64,000 nt of DNA, from NCBI GenBank assembly GCA_017405375.1, contig JAFRAO010000039.1:55979-119978 (forward strand), given 5' to 3'. Source of the DNA: a bacterium. Its GTDB lineage: Bacteria; Cyanobacteriota; Vampirovibrionia; Gastranaerophilales; Gastranaerophilaceae. Made by a program: the position numbers and the translations under genes. Position 1 is the first letter of the stretch; the number at the start of each line of letters is the position of its first letter. Below are positions 19,791-29,385 of this stretch, piece after piece. The notes beneath the pieces were generated by a model. It did no database searches, was not told where the DNA came from, and worked only from the letters and a program-made list of their open reading frames with translations.

Positions 19791-19831
19791 CTATCTACTA
19801 ATTTTTTTATTTTTTGGGTATATTTATTAGT

Positions 19832-20527
19832 ATGGTTAAGATATTAGTAGTCGATGACGATGTAGCAATAAACGAATTAATAAAAGTCAATTTGCAGTTA
19901 TGCGGATATGAGGTTATACAAGCACATGACGGTGTTGAAGGTTTTGCTCTGGCAAAGCAAGAATTACCAAACATGGTTATTCTGGACGTTATGATGCCAA
20001 ATGTTGACGGTTATACTGTAGCACAACGAATACGTCAGTTTGATGATACAAAAAATATTCCTATTCTTATGTTAACCGCCCTTGGGACTATTGAAGATAA
20101 GGGCAAAGGATTTAATATAGGAATAGATGATTATTTGGTAAAACCTTTTGATATAGAAGAGTTAAAAATGCGAGTAAAAGCCATTTTAAAACGTTCAAAC
20201 CAATTACCAAAATCAATGGCTATAAAAGAATTGTTAGTTTACAAAAACATAACGTTGTTGCCTGAAACTTATTCTGTCAAAATTGACGAAAATATTGCGA
20301 AATTAACCCCAATTGAATTTGATATATTTAATATACTTTTTCAAAATCATGGGACAATGATACCTTCATCAAAATTATTAAAAGATGTTTGGGGATATTC
20401 TCCGGACGATGATGTTGAAACAATACGCGTTCACATAAGACATTTACGTTCAAAAATAGATAAAATTTCAAATGGCAAAAAGTATATCGAAACCATTTAT
20501 GGCGGCGGATACAAATTATCGGTTTAA
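19832..20527 (+). CDS. OmpR/PhoB-family response regulator
   Basis: 231 residues from the ATG at 19832; an upstream in-frame TTG at 19814 is less likely. The receiver domain (residues 1-115) has the acidic pair in VVDDDVAI, the phospho-acceptor in [13 protein letters not shown], and the conserved lysine in YLVKPFD. The C-terminal winged helix (about 135-231) contains the typical [18 protein letters not shown] and YGGGYKL. No histidine kinase is adjacent; kinases at 39108 and 48379 are candidates. It follows a direct-repeat operator candidate. Its stop overlaps that of the convergent lepA in a TTAA. Confidence 0.92.
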   Translation: MVKILVVDDDVAINELIKVNLQLCGYEVIQAHDGVEGFALAKQELPNMVILDVMMPNVDGYTVAQRIRQFDDTKNIPILMLTALGTIEDKGKGFNIGIDDYLVKPFDIEELKMRVKAILKRSNQLPKSMAIKELLVYKNITLLPETYSVKIDENIAKLTPIEFDIFNILFQNHGTMIPSSKLLKDVWGYSPDDDVETIRVHIRHLRSKIDKISNGKKYIETIYGGGYKLSV

Positions 20528-22329
20528 TTTTCTTCATTCAGGCTTAAAACAGCCATAAATGCTTCTTGCGGAACTTCAACTTTTCCAACAGCTTTCATAC
20601 GTTTTTTACCACGTTTTTGCTTTTCCAAAAGTTTACGTTTACGGGTAATATCACCACCGTAACATTTATCCAACACGCTTTTTCTAAGTGCTTTTATATT
20701 TGTTCTTGCAATTACTCTTCCACCTATTGCAGCTTGAATTGGAACTTCAAATAATTGACGAGGAATAATTGTTTTTAATTTTTCTGTCAATTTTTGACCA
20801 ATGTGGAAAGCATTATCTTTATGGCAAATTACAGACAATGCATCAACAATTTCACCTGCAAGCATAACATCTAATTTTACTAAATCTGAACGTTTGTAAT
20901 CACAAAATTCATAATCCATGCTCGCATAACCTCTTGTTCTTGATTTTAATTGGTCATAAAAATCTGTTATAACTTCACTTAACGGAATATGATACTCTAA
21001 ATTTACACGAATTTTATCAATATAAGTCATATTGATAAAAATACCCCGTTTAGATTGAGTCAAATCCATCAAAGTTCCTGTAAATTCATTTGGCGCAATA
21101 ATATTTACTCTCACATAAGGCTCTTCAATAAAATCTCTTTGCGCTGCAGGCGGTAAATTTGCAGGATTATCAATAGATAAAATCTCACCGGTTGTAGTAT
21201 GTACATGATAAACAACTGAAGGTGCGGTTGTTACCAAATCTAAATTATATTCTCTTTCCAATCGTTCCTGAGCAATTTCCATATGCAGCATACCCAAAAA
21301 ACCGCATCTGAAACCAAAACCAAGTGCGCTTGATGTTTCAGGTTCAAAAGTAATGCTGCTGTCAGATAATTTTAATTTTTCCAACGCATCTTTTAAGTCG
21401 TGATAATCTTCATTATCAACAGGATACAAGCCTGAAAATACCATTGGAAGAGCCTCTTGATATCCCGGAAGCGGTTCGGTTGCCGGATTATCAACTGTAG
21501 TTACCGTATCACCGACAAATCTTGTAATTTCTTTTATTGAACCTGCAAAATATCCTACATCACCACAAGTCAAAGATTCGCAAGGAACTCTGTTTGGAGT
21601 TAAATATCCTAATTCCACAACATCATACTCTTTTCCGGATGCCATAAATCTGATTTTTTGACCGTTTTTAATACTTCCGTCCATAATCTTAAACAAACAA
21701 ACAGTTCCTAAATATGGATCATAAGCACTGTCAAAAACCAATGCTCTCAACGGTTTATCAGAAGTATCAACCGGTGGCGGGATCAATTGAACAATAGATT
21801 CTAAAACTTTATCTATTCCTTCTCCTGTTTTGGCACTGACAGGTATTGCAATTGATGAATCAATGCCTAATACTTCCTCAATTTCTTGTTTTACACGTTC
21901 TACATCTGCTGAGGGTAAATCTATCTTATTAATAACCGGTATTATTTCTAAGTTTTGTTCCACAGCTAAATAAACATTTGCCAGTGTTTGAGCCTCAACA
22001 CCTTGTGTCGCATCAACAATTAACAATGCACCTTCACATGCAGCTAATGAACGCGAAACTTCATAAGTAAAATCAACATGACCCGGGGTATCAATTAAAT
22101 TTAGCTCGTATTTGTCACCATTGCTATCTGTGTAATTCATCCTTGCTGTATTTAATTTAATTGTGATTCCGCGCTCACGCTCTATATCCATGGAATCAAG
22201 CAACTGTTCCTGCATATCACGCTTGCTTATTGTTCCTGTTGTTTCCAATAATCTGTCTGCAAGCGTAGATTTTCCATGGTCAATATGTGCAATTATACAA
22301 AAATTTCTAACATTATTTCTATAATTCAT
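20524..22329 (-). CDS. lepA: Elongation factor 4
   Basis: Ribosome-associated GTPase. It has G1 [10 protein letters not shown]3 DTPGH, G4 NKIDLP and the C-terminal domain specific to LepA with [11 protein letters not shown] and the final lysine/arginine-rich tail after [18 protein letters not shown]. At 601 residues it is normal. The start codon at 22329 is preceded at six bases by TATAAT and has no ribosome-binding site, suggesting a leaderless message. Confidence 0.97.
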   Translation of the reverse strand: MNYRNNVRNFCIIAHIDHGKSTLADRLLETTGTISKRDMQEQLLDSMDIERERGITIKLNTARMNYTDSNGDKYELNLIDTPGHVDFTYEVSRSLAACEGALLIVDATQGVEAQTLANVYLAVEQNLEIIPVINKIDLPSADVERVKQEIEEVLGIDSSIAIPVSAKTGEGIDKVLESIVQLIPPPVDTSDKPLRALVFDSAYDPYLGTVCLFKIMDGSIKNGQKIRFMASGKEYDVVELGYLTPNRVPCESLTCGDVGYFAGSIKEITRFVGDTVTTVDNPATEPLPGYQEALPMVFSGLYPVDNEDYHDLKDALEKLKLSDSSITFEPETSSALGFGFRCGFLGMLHMEIAQERLEREYNLDLVTTAPSVVYHVHTTTGEILSIDNPANLPPAAQRDFIEEPYVRVNIIAPNEFTGTLMDLTQSKRGIFINMTYIDKIRVNLEYHIPLSEVITDFYDQLKSRTRGYASMDYEFCDYKRSDLVKLDVMLAGEIVDALSVICHKDNAFHIGQKLTEKLKTIIPRQLFEVPIQAAIGGRVIARTNIKALRKSVLDKCYGGDITRKRKLLEKQKRGKKRMKAVGKVEVPQEAFMAVLSLNEEN

Positions 22330-22335
22330 ACATTA

Positions 22336-22364
22336 ATTATATATAAAAATTATTTGCTGTAAAA
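22336..22364 (-). promoter_or_regulatory. Predicted promoter of leaderless lepA
   Basis: On the minus strand: TTTTAC (22364-22359), 17-base spacer, TATAAT (22341-22336), then six bases to the lepA ATG. Confidence 0.5.
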
Positions 22365-22422
22365 CTATTTACAATAAACTTGTTTTTGTGTAACATATAA
22401 TAAGTATGAGGGTAAATAATAT

Positions 22423-23484
22423 ATGCTAATAGAAGAAATTTTAGAACTAACGGTACATAAAAAAGCAAGTGATTTACATATTTCAGCCGGTTTACCACCA
22501 ATTATAAGGGTTGATGGTAAACTTGTTCGCACAGACAGACCTGTTTTGTCTGCTGATGATGTTGAAACACTATTGTTTCCTATGCTTTCAAACGAACAAA
22601 GACGAAAACTTGAACAAGACTTAGAACTTGACTTTTCTTATGGTATTCAAGGCTTGAGCCGTTTCAGGGTAAATATTTACAAAGACAGAGGAAATTTTGC
22701 GGCAGCATTTAGGACTATTGCATCTACAATTCCGCCGTTTGAAAGTTTGGGTTTACCTGCTATTGTAAAGAAAACTGCTGAAAAACCAAGAGGATTAGTC
22801 CTTGTTACGGGTCCGACAGGTTCAGGTAAATCTACAACACTTGCTTCAATGATTGATTATATTAATTCAACAAGGTCAGAGCATATAATTACTATTGAAG
22901 ACCCGATAGAATTTGTACATTCATCTAAAAAATCTGTTGTACACCAACGTGAATTGGGTCAAGATACAAGATCATTTTCAAATGCACTACGTTCAGCACT
23001 TCGTGAAGACCCTGATATAATACTTGTAGGTGAGATGCGTGATCAGGAAACTATTTCATTAGCACTAACCGCAGCAGAAACAGGACACTTAGTTTTTGGA
23101 ACATTACACACAAGCTCTGCAGCCCAAACTATTGACCGTATTATTGATGTATTTCCTGAAGGACAACAACAACAAATAAGAGTTCAGTTATCTTCATCGT
23201 TGCAGGCCGTATTCGCTCAAACTTTATTACCAAGACTTCAAGCAGACGGTACTAAAAAAGGTCGTGTAATGGCACAAGAGATTATGTTAGTAACACCGGC
23301 TATTGCAAACTTAATCAGAGAATCAAAAGCAGCACAGATATATTCAGCTCTGCAAACTAATGTAGGATTAGGCATGCAAACTTTGGAAATGGCTCTTAAA
23401 ACTTTGTATGTAAGTAAACAAATTTCCTTAGATGATGCTCTGGCACGTTCTACAAGACCTGATGATTTAAAAAGACTATTATAA
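22423..23484 (+). CDS. pilT: Type IV pilus retraction ATPase PilT
   Basis: Hexameric secretion-type ATPase powering pilus retraction. Walker A GPTGSGKST lies at about residues 130-138, the Asp box is ITIEDPIEF, Walker B is DPDIILVGEMRD, and the His box is TGHLVFGTLHTSSA. The AIRNLIRE-like retraction motif appears as AIANLIRESK near residue 290. At 353 residues it is full length. The ATG has the ribosome-binding site GAGGG. It is transcribed with the GT-C gene 11 bases downstream. Confidence 0.96.
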   Translation: MLIEEILELTVHKKASDLHISAGLPPIIRVDGKLVRTDRPVLSADDVETLLFPMLSNEQRRKLEQDLELDFSYGIQGLSRFRVNIYKDRGNFAAAFRTIASTIPPFESLGLPAIVKKTAEKPRGLVLVTGPTGSGKSTTLASMIDYINSTRSEHIITIEDPIEFVHSSKKSVVHQRELGQDTRSFSNALRSALREDPDIILVGEMRDQETISLALTAAETGHLVFGTLHTSSAAQTIDRIIDVFPEGQQQQIRVQLSSSLQAVFAQTLLPRLQADGTKKGRVMAQEIMLVTPAIANLIRESKAAQIYSALQTNVGLGMQTLEMALKTLYVSKQISLDDALARSTRPDDLKRLL

Positions 23485-23495
23485 ATTTTTGTCTT

Positions 23496-24923
23496 ATGAA
23501 AAAATATTTAAATATATTATTTTTGACAAGTATACTTATTCTAAGTTTTTATTTAAGACTTGATGCCTATCTTGTTAATAATTCTTTTTTCACAGATGAA
23601 GTTTTATTATTTGCAAATGTATTTTCTAAAAATTATATTCAATTAATTCAACCTCTGCAATTCTTTCAATCAGCGCCATATATATTTTTGGTATTAAGTA
23701 AATTTATTGCAAATCACGTAGGAATTAATGAGCTTTGTTTACGTTTTATAGCATTTTTTTCAAGTGTTGTTTCTGTATTTTTATTCTATAAATTGATAAC
23801 AATAATATTTAAAAAAAGGTTAACACAATCTATTGCTTTATTAACATTTGGTATAAATTATCAACTTTTATTTTATACTCAAACGTTTAAACAATATTCA
23901 TCGGATATTTTAGTAATTACGCTGTATTTGTATATATTATTAAAATATTTAAATGATTTAAAAAGTACAAAACAATACACATTTTTAGGGCTTTTGAGCC
24001 TGTTAAGTATATTCACATCTTTTCCGGCAATTATTTTTATACCTGCTGTATATTTCGCATTGTTTATAACTAAAAGAAATATTTTAAAAATATTATATGC
24101 TGCTACATATCCGGCGATTGGATTGACTTTATATTATTTATTAAATCTTCGTTTTGTAAATGATTCTACATATTTGCATAAATACTGGCAAAAAGGGTTC
24201 CAAATATTTAGTTTTGAATTATATAAAATGAACTTTGATTTTTTATTTTCGTATTACTGTTTCCCAATTTTGTTGCTAATTTTGCTTGTTATAGGCTTTT
24301 ATTTTCTATATAAAAATAATAAATTATTATTTTGCACGTTCATTTTAACAATATTCAATACGCTTTTATTTGCTTTTTTAAAAATATATCCGTGTGAAAG
24401 AAGATTAATTTTATTTTTACTTCCGGTTTTATTAATTGTTATGATGTATCCGCTGGATAACTTAAAGAAAAACTTAATTTCATTTATAACATTAACCATC
24501 TCCTGTATATTTTTGGGCTGTGGTTATTTTAATTTTGCAAAAAATTATATTCAAGGAAACGTCAGTTATTTAAGACAAGATGTAAAGCCATTGTTGCAAA
24601 AAATAATAAATAAAAAAGAATCTGAAAATGTATATATATATTATGGCGCAATTTCGACATATTCTTATTATTCTCTAATATATGCATTACCCACAAAAAT
24701 ATATATTGCAACGTATCCGAATGATGAAAAAATTTCTGAGCTATTTTTACAACAAGACTTAAATAATTTACCAAGCGGGATATATTATCTTTTGTTTGTT
24801 AAAGGGACAGGTACATACGAAAAAGACATTAGCTACATTGAATCATACTTAAAAACGAATTATGAAATACTGTCAAATGACACGTCAAAATCCGCAAAGC
24901 TACTAAAGATAAAAATAAAATAG
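23496..24923 (+). CDS. GT-C fold membrane glycosyltransferase (ArnT/PMT-like)
   Basis: 475 residues with about ten hydrophobic helices and a soluble C-terminal domain from roughly residue 355. The first extracytoplasmic loop contains SFFTDEVLL, an acidic motif placed as in polyprenyl-phosphate sugar transferases (GT39/GT83-like). The donor is presumably a lipid-linked sugar and the acceptor a surface glycan, lipid or pilin, but this cannot be read from sequence. Its position immediately after pilT could hint at pilin glycosylation, though this is only an inference. Confidence 0.75.
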   Translation: MKKYLNILFLTSILILSFYLRLDAYLVNNSFFTDEVLLFANVFSKNYIQLIQPLQFFQSAPYIFLVLSKFIANHVGINELCLRFIAFFSSVVSVFLFYKLITIIFKKRLTQSIALLTFGINYQLLFYTQTFKQYSSDILVITLYLYILLKYLNDLKSTKQYTFLGLLSLLSIFTSFPAIIFIPAVYFALFITKRNILKILYAATYPAIGLTLYYLLNLRFVNDSTYLHKYWQKGFQIFSFELYKMNFDFLFSYYCFPILLLILLVIGFYFLYKNNKLLFCTFILTIFNTLLFAFLKIYPCERRLILFLLPVLLIVMMYPLDNLKKNLISFITLTISCIFLGCGYFNFAKNYIQGNVSYLRQDVKPLLQKIINKKESENVYIYYGAISTYSYYSLIYALPTKIYIATYPNDEKISELFLQQDLNNLPSGIYYLLFVKGTGTYEKDISYIESYLKTNYEILSNDTSKSAKLLKIKIK

Positions 24924-25000
24924 CTGTCCGTCAGCCAAAATTTTTTTAAAGGCTACATATTTTATTTACTTTTTATATTTCTGTCCAGAGTTATTAATTT

Positions 25001-25717
25001 TTATTTAACTCCACAACCATACAACTGAATTCTCGCTTCTGCTTCATGGCATTTAGCAATATTTGATAGTTCAATTTTTTGAATTTCTTTATCTGTAACG
25101 GAATTTCCATCATTCCAATTTTTTGAGTATGTTGCTCTTATTTTTAAAACTAATTCTCTTGCAGATTCATAGTCCTTGCAAGCTTTTTCAAAATGTTTTT
25201 TACAATCAATTCCGGATTTAACTTCTGCACATTCAAATAATGCTTTTTCTTTTAAATCGGATATTTCTTTTTTTAAATTAGAACAATCTTTTATTAAACC
25301 AAAATAATTAGGAATACCATATTTCATGTTAAATTTTATGCCGGCAGATGCATCACTGTAGTCTTTAGCAGATATTTTGCCATGCGATAAAATAATTTTT
25401 ATTTCACTTTTAATTTGTTTATTAATTTCACCTTGCGTGATTCTATCTACATTTTGCTCGATTATTTTGTAGTATTTTTTGTTATTATTTCTTCTAAGGC
25501 CACCAAATGTGATGTCTTTATTATTAGATATATTATCATTTTCAATATTTTTTGTTTTTTCAAAAACATCATTTATAGGACAATTTGAATAATTTAGTGT
25601 TTTGTTGTCATTTTTTGATAAGTTGTTGTAATTTATTTTATCAATATTTTTATCTTTGCAGATATAATTTATATCCGGATTTTTAGCAAACATAATTTTA
25701 TTAATACCTTGAATCAT
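25001..25717 (-). CDS. Uncharacterised protein with N-terminal IxF motif
   Basis: 238 residues, no recognised family. The first about 80 residues are asparagine/lysine-rich and low complexity and contain KIMFAKN (7-13) and DITFGG (68-73), which resemble short motifs in other accessory proteins of this window. The rest is helical with six cysteines (for example ECAEVKSGIDCKK and CKDYESA) and could be disulfide-bonded if exported, but no signal peptide is visible. A clear AAAGGAG ribosome-binding site precedes the ATG. It is divergent from the CheR-like gene across 260 bases. Confidence 0.7.
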   Translation of the reverse strand: MIQGINKIMFAKNPDINYICKDKNIDKINYNNLSKNDNKTLNYSNCPINDVFEKTKNIENDNISNNKDITFGGLRRNNNKKYYKIIEQNVDRITQGEINKQIKSEIKIILSHGKISAKDYSDASAGIKFNMKYGIPNYFGLIKDCSNLKKEISDLKEKALFECAEVKSGIDCKKHFEKACKDYESARELVLKIRATYSKNWNDGNSVTDKEIQKIELSNIAKCHEAEARIQLYGCGVK

Positions 25718-25977
25718 AATAATTTTCTCCTTTTAACTAATACGTGTGTATAGATTTTATACCTTCTAAATATATTTTTTGCTATTAAATATAGATTTTT
25801 TAATAAAAATTTACATATACATATTATTTTAGATATTATTTCTTAGAAAAAATTAATTAATAAATTTGCGATTTATTAAAAAATATTAAAATTTACGTTA
25901 AATTTTAGCAAAAAAATATATTATGATTTTTATATAAAATTAGATAGGCCATATATGAAATTTAAAAAAGTACAAAA
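25718..25977. other. AT-rich divergent intergenic region with operator candidate
   Basis: Contains no ORF of note except an 11-codon ORF at 25954-25989 that runs into the next gene. At 25876-25889 is TTAAAAAATATTAA, one base different from the direct-repeat core found before the OmpR-type regulator. The remainder is A+T with no clear hairpin. Confidence 0.4.
25876..25889 (+). promoter_or_regulatory. Direct-repeat operator candidate (one mismatch)
   Basis: TTAAAAAATATTAA, with TTAA repeated at a 10-base period, 88 bases before the CheR-like ATG. The match is one base short of the element at 19777. In such AT-rich DNA this single instance could be chance. Confidence 0.3.
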
Positions 25978-27075
25978 ATGGAAAGTATAACAAGAATAGT
26001 AAGTACACAAAGATTTAATGCACAACTTTTGCCAAATAAACAATATAGAATTAGTAATATCTCGTTTTATGGTAATGATTCTTTTGAAAAGACAAAAAAG
26101 AACAAAATTGGAACCATAAATCATCAAACAGCATTTTTTAGAGAACCGAAAACAGACGAATTTGTTCAAGGATATATAAAAAAAGTTTTTAGGAAAAAGT
26201 CTGAAATAAATATTGTATCCGGAGCTTGTTCTTCAGGCGAAGAAGTTTATAGTTATGCATGTATGCTTAATGATTTGCATAAAAAGGTTAATATAGTAGG
26301 TTTTGATATAGATAATAAAGTATTAAAAGAAGCTGAAGACGGCATTTTTGATATTAAAAGATATAAGGATAATAAAAAAGGTTGCAGATTAATAAGTGAG
26401 AATTTTCTATTAGAAAATAATGATTCAAAATCAAAATATTTAAGAAGATGTAAAGAGAATTTTTTTAAATATTTTAATGAACTTAGTTCTAAAGAAACAT
26501 TACCTATTACTTATTGTAACAGTTTAAGTAAAGCTATTATTGATAAAAAAGCCAATTCTGACAGACTTTTTTGGCAGGAGCTAGGAATTAATCTTGATAA
26601 AGAGCAAATTAAGAAAATGATTACATCGGGTCTATTGAAATCAAATGAAACATTTGACACGCAAAAATTTAAAGTAAATAGAGCATTATTGAATAATTGT
26701 AATTTAGAATTTAGATATGGTGATATAAGAAAACTAAAGGATTTATTTAAAGAAGATAGTAAAATAGATGTACTATTGTATAGGAATGCACTTTATCATA
26801 CATTATGCAATAAAGGAAATGATGTAGTAGAAAGGCTGCCTAAGGCAACATCAGAGCGAATAATGAATTCAATATCAAAAGAAATGCATAGAATTGTATC
26901 AGATAACGGGCTTGTTGTTTTCGGTGAAGATGAAGATTTACAGGGAATAAATAAAGAGGAAATTTTTAAATGTATGATTAAAAACGGATTTGAGCCAATA
27001 TACTTAAATAAAAATAAAGAAGACAAAATGAATGTAAATATATGGTTTAAACCACAAAAAAGCAGTATTCAATAA
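25978..27075 (+). CDS. CheR-like SAM-dependent methyltransferase with N-terminal IxF motif
   Basis: 365 residues. From about residue 45 the order follows CheR methyltransferases: FFREP, then the SAM-binding VSGACSSGEEVYSYA, an aspartate-ended strand VGFDIDNKVL, then DVLLYRNALYHTL and a late DNGLVVFGE strand. A large insertion separates the second and third elements. The N-terminus lacks the CheR helical domain and instead has NISFYG at residues 27-32, as in neighbouring accessory proteins. No chemotaxis genes are near, so the substrate is unknown and may not be a chemoreceptor. Confidence 0.7.
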   Translation: MESITRIVSTQRFNAQLLPNKQYRISNISFYGNDSFEKTKKNKIGTINHQTAFFREPKTDEFVQGYIKKVFRKKSEINIVSGACSSGEEVYSYACMLNDLHKKVNIVGFDIDNKVLKEAEDGIFDIKRYKDNKKGCRLISENFLLENNDSKSKYLRRCKENFFKYFNELSSKETLPITYCNSLSKAIIDKKANSDRLFWQELGINLDKEQIKKMITSGLLKSNETFDTQKFKVNRALLNNCNLEFRYGDIRKLKDLFKEDSKIDVLLYRNALYHTLCNKGNDVVERLPKATSERIMNSISKEMHRIVSDNGLVVFGEDEDLQGINKEEIFKCMIKNGFEPIYLNKNKEDKMNVNIWFKPQKSSIQ

Positions 27076-27196
27076 AAAATCTTGAAAATAAAACTTTTTT
27101 GTTTTAATCTAAATAAGAAAGGTCGTCAAAAGTCAAAAACAAAGGGAAAAAACGAATCGACAAGAACGATTAAAGCACAATATAATGAAGCGAAAT

Positions 27197-27399
27197 GCCC
27201 TTGTAGCTCACTCGGTGAGCCAAAGGCGAAACCGAAGCAGCTTGTCTGCATTATGACCAGCTGAGCGGTGTAACAATTGAATAAATTTTTAACGAAATGC
27301 CCTTGTAGCTCACTCGGTGAGCGCAAGCGAAACCGAAGCAGCTTGTCTGCATTAAGACCAGCTGAGCGGTGTAACAATTGAATAAATTTTTAACGAAAT
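27197..27399 (+). repeat. Two tandem ~101-bp repeats carrying tRNA-Arg 5' fragments
   Basis: Unit 1 (27197-27298, 102 bp) and unit 2 (27299-27399, 101 bp) are nearly identical and run straight into the real tRNA-Arg gene at 27400. Each begins with the tRNA's first 14 bases and forms a perfect GCTCAC-TCG-GTGAGC hairpin in place of the D-arm. Each also contains the inverted 10-mer of the tRNA D-arm (CCAGCTGAGC), and ends in an identical 28-base AT spacer. The tRNA-like part is about 73 bases but has no anticodon or T-arm. They look like rearranged tRNA copies. Confidence 0.75.
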
Positions 27400-27474
27400 G
27401 CCCTTGTAGCTCAGCTGGATAGAGCGATTGCGTCCTAAGCAATGTCGTCGTAGGTTCGAATCCTATCAGGGGTA
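27400..27474 (+). tRNA. tRNA-Arg (anticodon CCT)
   Basis: A 75-base cloverleaf: acceptor GCCCTTG pairs with CAGGGGT (G-U first pair), D-stem GCTC/GAGC, anticodon stem ATTGC/GCAAT with loop GTCCTAA giving anticodon CCT, T-stem GTAGG/CCTAT with loop TTCGAAT, discriminator A. CCA is not encoded. It reads AGG codons. A terminator hairpin follows 14 bases downstream. Confidence 0.93.
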
Positions 27475-27488
27475 TTTGTTTTCAAACT

Positions 27489-27512
27489 GAGCCTTTAGCA
27501 AGGCTCTTTTTC
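27489..27512 (+). terminator. Rho-independent terminator after tRNA-Arg
   Basis: Stem GAGCC (27489-27493) pairs with GGCTC (27502-27506) across an 8-base loop and runs into TTTTT. Confidence 0.7.
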
Positions 27513-27584
27513 ACTATTTACAATAGTTTTCAGAATTCGATTAAAGAAAATATCGCAATTTTTTGAATTTATTATAAAAACAAG

Positions 27585-27611
27585 CAAAACTCACAATATA
27601 TGTGAGTTTTG
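27585..27611. repeat. 11-bp perfect inverted repeat
   Basis: CAAAACTCACA (27585-27595) and its exact inverse TGTGAGTTTTG (27601-27611) flank five bases. On the minus strand it is followed by a T-rich stretch after a few bases, so it could terminate leftward transcripts, but no leftward gene ends here. Function unknown. Confidence 0.5.
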
Positions 27612-27686
27612 AGTTGTTCGATTAAAATTAAGCTTGTTCTACTATGATTTGTGTTTTATAAAGTTTGTTTTGAATATCACATATTC

Positions 27687-27715
27687 TTGACAAAAAATAT
27701 CAAAAATTTTATTAT
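27687..27715 (+). promoter_or_regulatory. Consensus promoter for the leaderless membrane-protein gene at 27722
   Basis: TTGACA (27687-27692), a 17-base spacer, TATTAT (27710-27715), then six bases to the ATG. It is the clearest example in the window of the leaderless arrangement. Confidence 0.7.
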
Positions 27716-27721
27716 GATAAA

Positions 27722-28399
27722 ATGAAAAATATTTCTATATATGCAGAAAAACATATATCATTAAAGCAATATCTGTTACTTTTTATAATTGCTTTACTTT
27801 GTTTCTTAGGTAGTCTGTTTATTCAAATTAATCCATATTTAAATTATGTTCTTATAATTACTTTTTTCCCATTTTTATATTTAGGTTATAAGGAATTAAT
27901 AAATATTGATGAATATGTCAGCGAAATAGAACTTTCTGATAAATATCTTACTATTAAATATACAAAAGGTTTTAAGAAAAATTATAGGCTAGTCAAAATA
28001 AAGCTTGAAGATATACAAGAATTTAAATTATATATAAAATTCTATCCTGATAGTTCTCGCTACAATAACGATTTAAAACAAGTTATAAAAATTAAATATG
28101 CAGATAAGCATCTTGAATTCTCTGTTAAACCAACTATTGGTATAGATTCAAGAAAATGGTCTTTTTCACTTAGGTTATTGAGTATTTCAGATTATATTCC
28201 GAAATTTTCATATACTATAAATACAAATGAACGGGGCTATTTTATAAAAAAAGATATTGATTATTTTTATAAAAATAAAAAGATGTATTCATTTATCCGC
28301 TTAATTATAGACGATATAGGAGTCAAAAATATCATCATACCTGTTGTTATTACTATTGTAATCTTTTTTGTTTTTATAATATTTGGTATTTTTTCTTAA
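27722..28399 (+). CDS. Uncharacterised membrane protein
   Basis: 225 residues. Two hydrophobic helices lie at about 18-36 and 40-56, a charged soluble segment of about 140 residues follows, and one helix closes the protein at about 203-222. The soluble part has alternating beta-like segments (for example YLTIKYTKGFKK and LKQVIKIKYADK) and could be a PH-like domain, but no family is recognised. A consensus promoter lies directly upstream and there is no ribosome-binding site. Confidence 0.65.
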   Translation: MKNISIYAEKHISLKQYLLLFIIALLCFLGSLFIQINPYLNYVLIITFFPFLYLGYKELINIDEYVSEIELSDKYLTIKYTKGFKKNYRLVKIKLEDIQEFKLYIKFYPDSSRYNNDLKQVIKIKYADKHLEFSVKPTIGIDSRKWSFSLRLLSISDYIPKFSYTINTNERGYFIKKDIDYFYKNKKMYSFIRLIIDDIGVKNIIIPVVITIVIFFVFIIFGIFS

Positions 28400-28411
28400 T
28401 AAATAATGAAT

Positions 28412-28590
28412 TTATAAATTTTCTTTTATAAATTTTACAAATTCATCAACATTATTCATATCACATTGAGCAAAGTAACAAAAAGGTTTTTTGTAAACGT
28501 ATTTTACTTCTCTGTTTTCAACAGTAATACTTTCAAATAACGGCTCCGTTAGGGTATTTCTTCTTAAAAAGAGCTTGTTAACACATTATG
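28412..28590 (-). pseudogene. Frameshifted gene remnant
   Basis: Read leftwards, one frame gives LRRNTLTEPLFESITVENRE and continues to KKPF; at a run of six T (around 28470) the frame must shift by one base to continue as CYFAQCDMNNVDEFVKFIKE and stop at 28412. The two pieces join smoothly if one T is removed, so this looks like the end of a small decayed gene or an indel. No family is recognised and no start is visible. Confidence 0.35.
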
Positions 28591-28687
28591 GTCATATTGT
28601 TTTACTTTAATGACGGAATATCTTCTAATTTCGATTATATTTTTATGATAATATTTCATTATAACAGTACCAAGTATTATAAAAAAA

Positions 28688-29149
28688 ATGATAGAGTATT
28701 CAAATGGCAATATACATGATATTGACCATTTTATTAAGGTATGGGCTTATGCTAAAAATATCGCTGAATTAGAAAATATAGATTCTGAAATTCAGTATGT
28801 ATTAGAAATTGCAGCAATAACACATGATATTGCTTGTTCGTTATGTCGTGAAAAATATGGAAATACAAATGGAAAATATCAGGAAATAGAAGAAGAATAC
28901 CTTGTAAGAGAATTTCTTACAGAATTTAATTTATCTTCTAAACAAATTGAAAAAGTTGCTTTCCTTGTTGCTCATCATCACTCTTTCAATAATATTCAAG
29001 GAATAGATTATCAAATACTTATAGAAGCCGATTATATAGTTAATGCAGAAGAAAGCAATTACTCAAGAGAAAATATAAAAAATTTCTCTAAAAAATTTTT
29101 CAAGACAAATACCGGCATAATGTTATTAAAAAGTATTTATAATATTTAA
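28688..29149 (+). CDS. HD-domain phosphohydrolase-like protein
   Basis: 153 residues. The HD metal-binding pattern is present: an early histidine in DIDHFIKVW, the HD doublet in AAITHDIACS, the double histidine in VAHHHSF, and the late aspartate in LIEADYIVNA. Stand-alone HD proteins of this size hydrolyse nucleotides or other phosphate esters; the substrate is unknown. The ATG has no ribosome-binding site, but TATTAT ends seven bases before it, again close to a leaderless arrangement. Confidence 0.85.
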   Translation: MIEYSNGNIHDIDHFIKVWAYAKNIAELENIDSEIQYVLEIAAITHDIACSLCREKYGNTNGKYQEIEEEYLVREFLTEFNLSSKQIEKVAFLVAHHHSFNNIQGIDYQILIEADYIVNAEESNYSRENIKNFSKKFFKTNTGIMLLKSIYNI

Positions 29150-29385
29150 TGTAATAGTTCCACTAAAAATTTTTGATTTAATTAAAAATAATTAGCACTG
29201 AGCAATAAATATTGTAGTATAATTGTATAAAATGTATTATATATAGGTTAATAATTGTTGTTAATAGAGATAACTATTCATTTTTCTACTAACAGCTCCT
29301 TTGGGGTATTTTAAGTGGAAAAATTTATCAGTAAAAAAAAACTTTACAAAAATTGCAATATAATATAATTCAGAATCGAGAAACA

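Noticed and set aside
24928..24953. Terminator after the GT-C gene
   Set aside because: AGCC...GGCT can pair for only four bases across a long loop; too weak.
27126..27442. Two overlapping minus-strand ORFs through the tRNA repeats
   Set aside because: They translate the tandem tRNA-derived repeats and the tRNA gene itself; no coding signal.
28688..29149. HD protein as toxin or nucleotide-depleting phage-defence module
   Set aside because: A lone HD domain with no sensor, cyclase or antitoxin partner; neighbours do not support a defence island.
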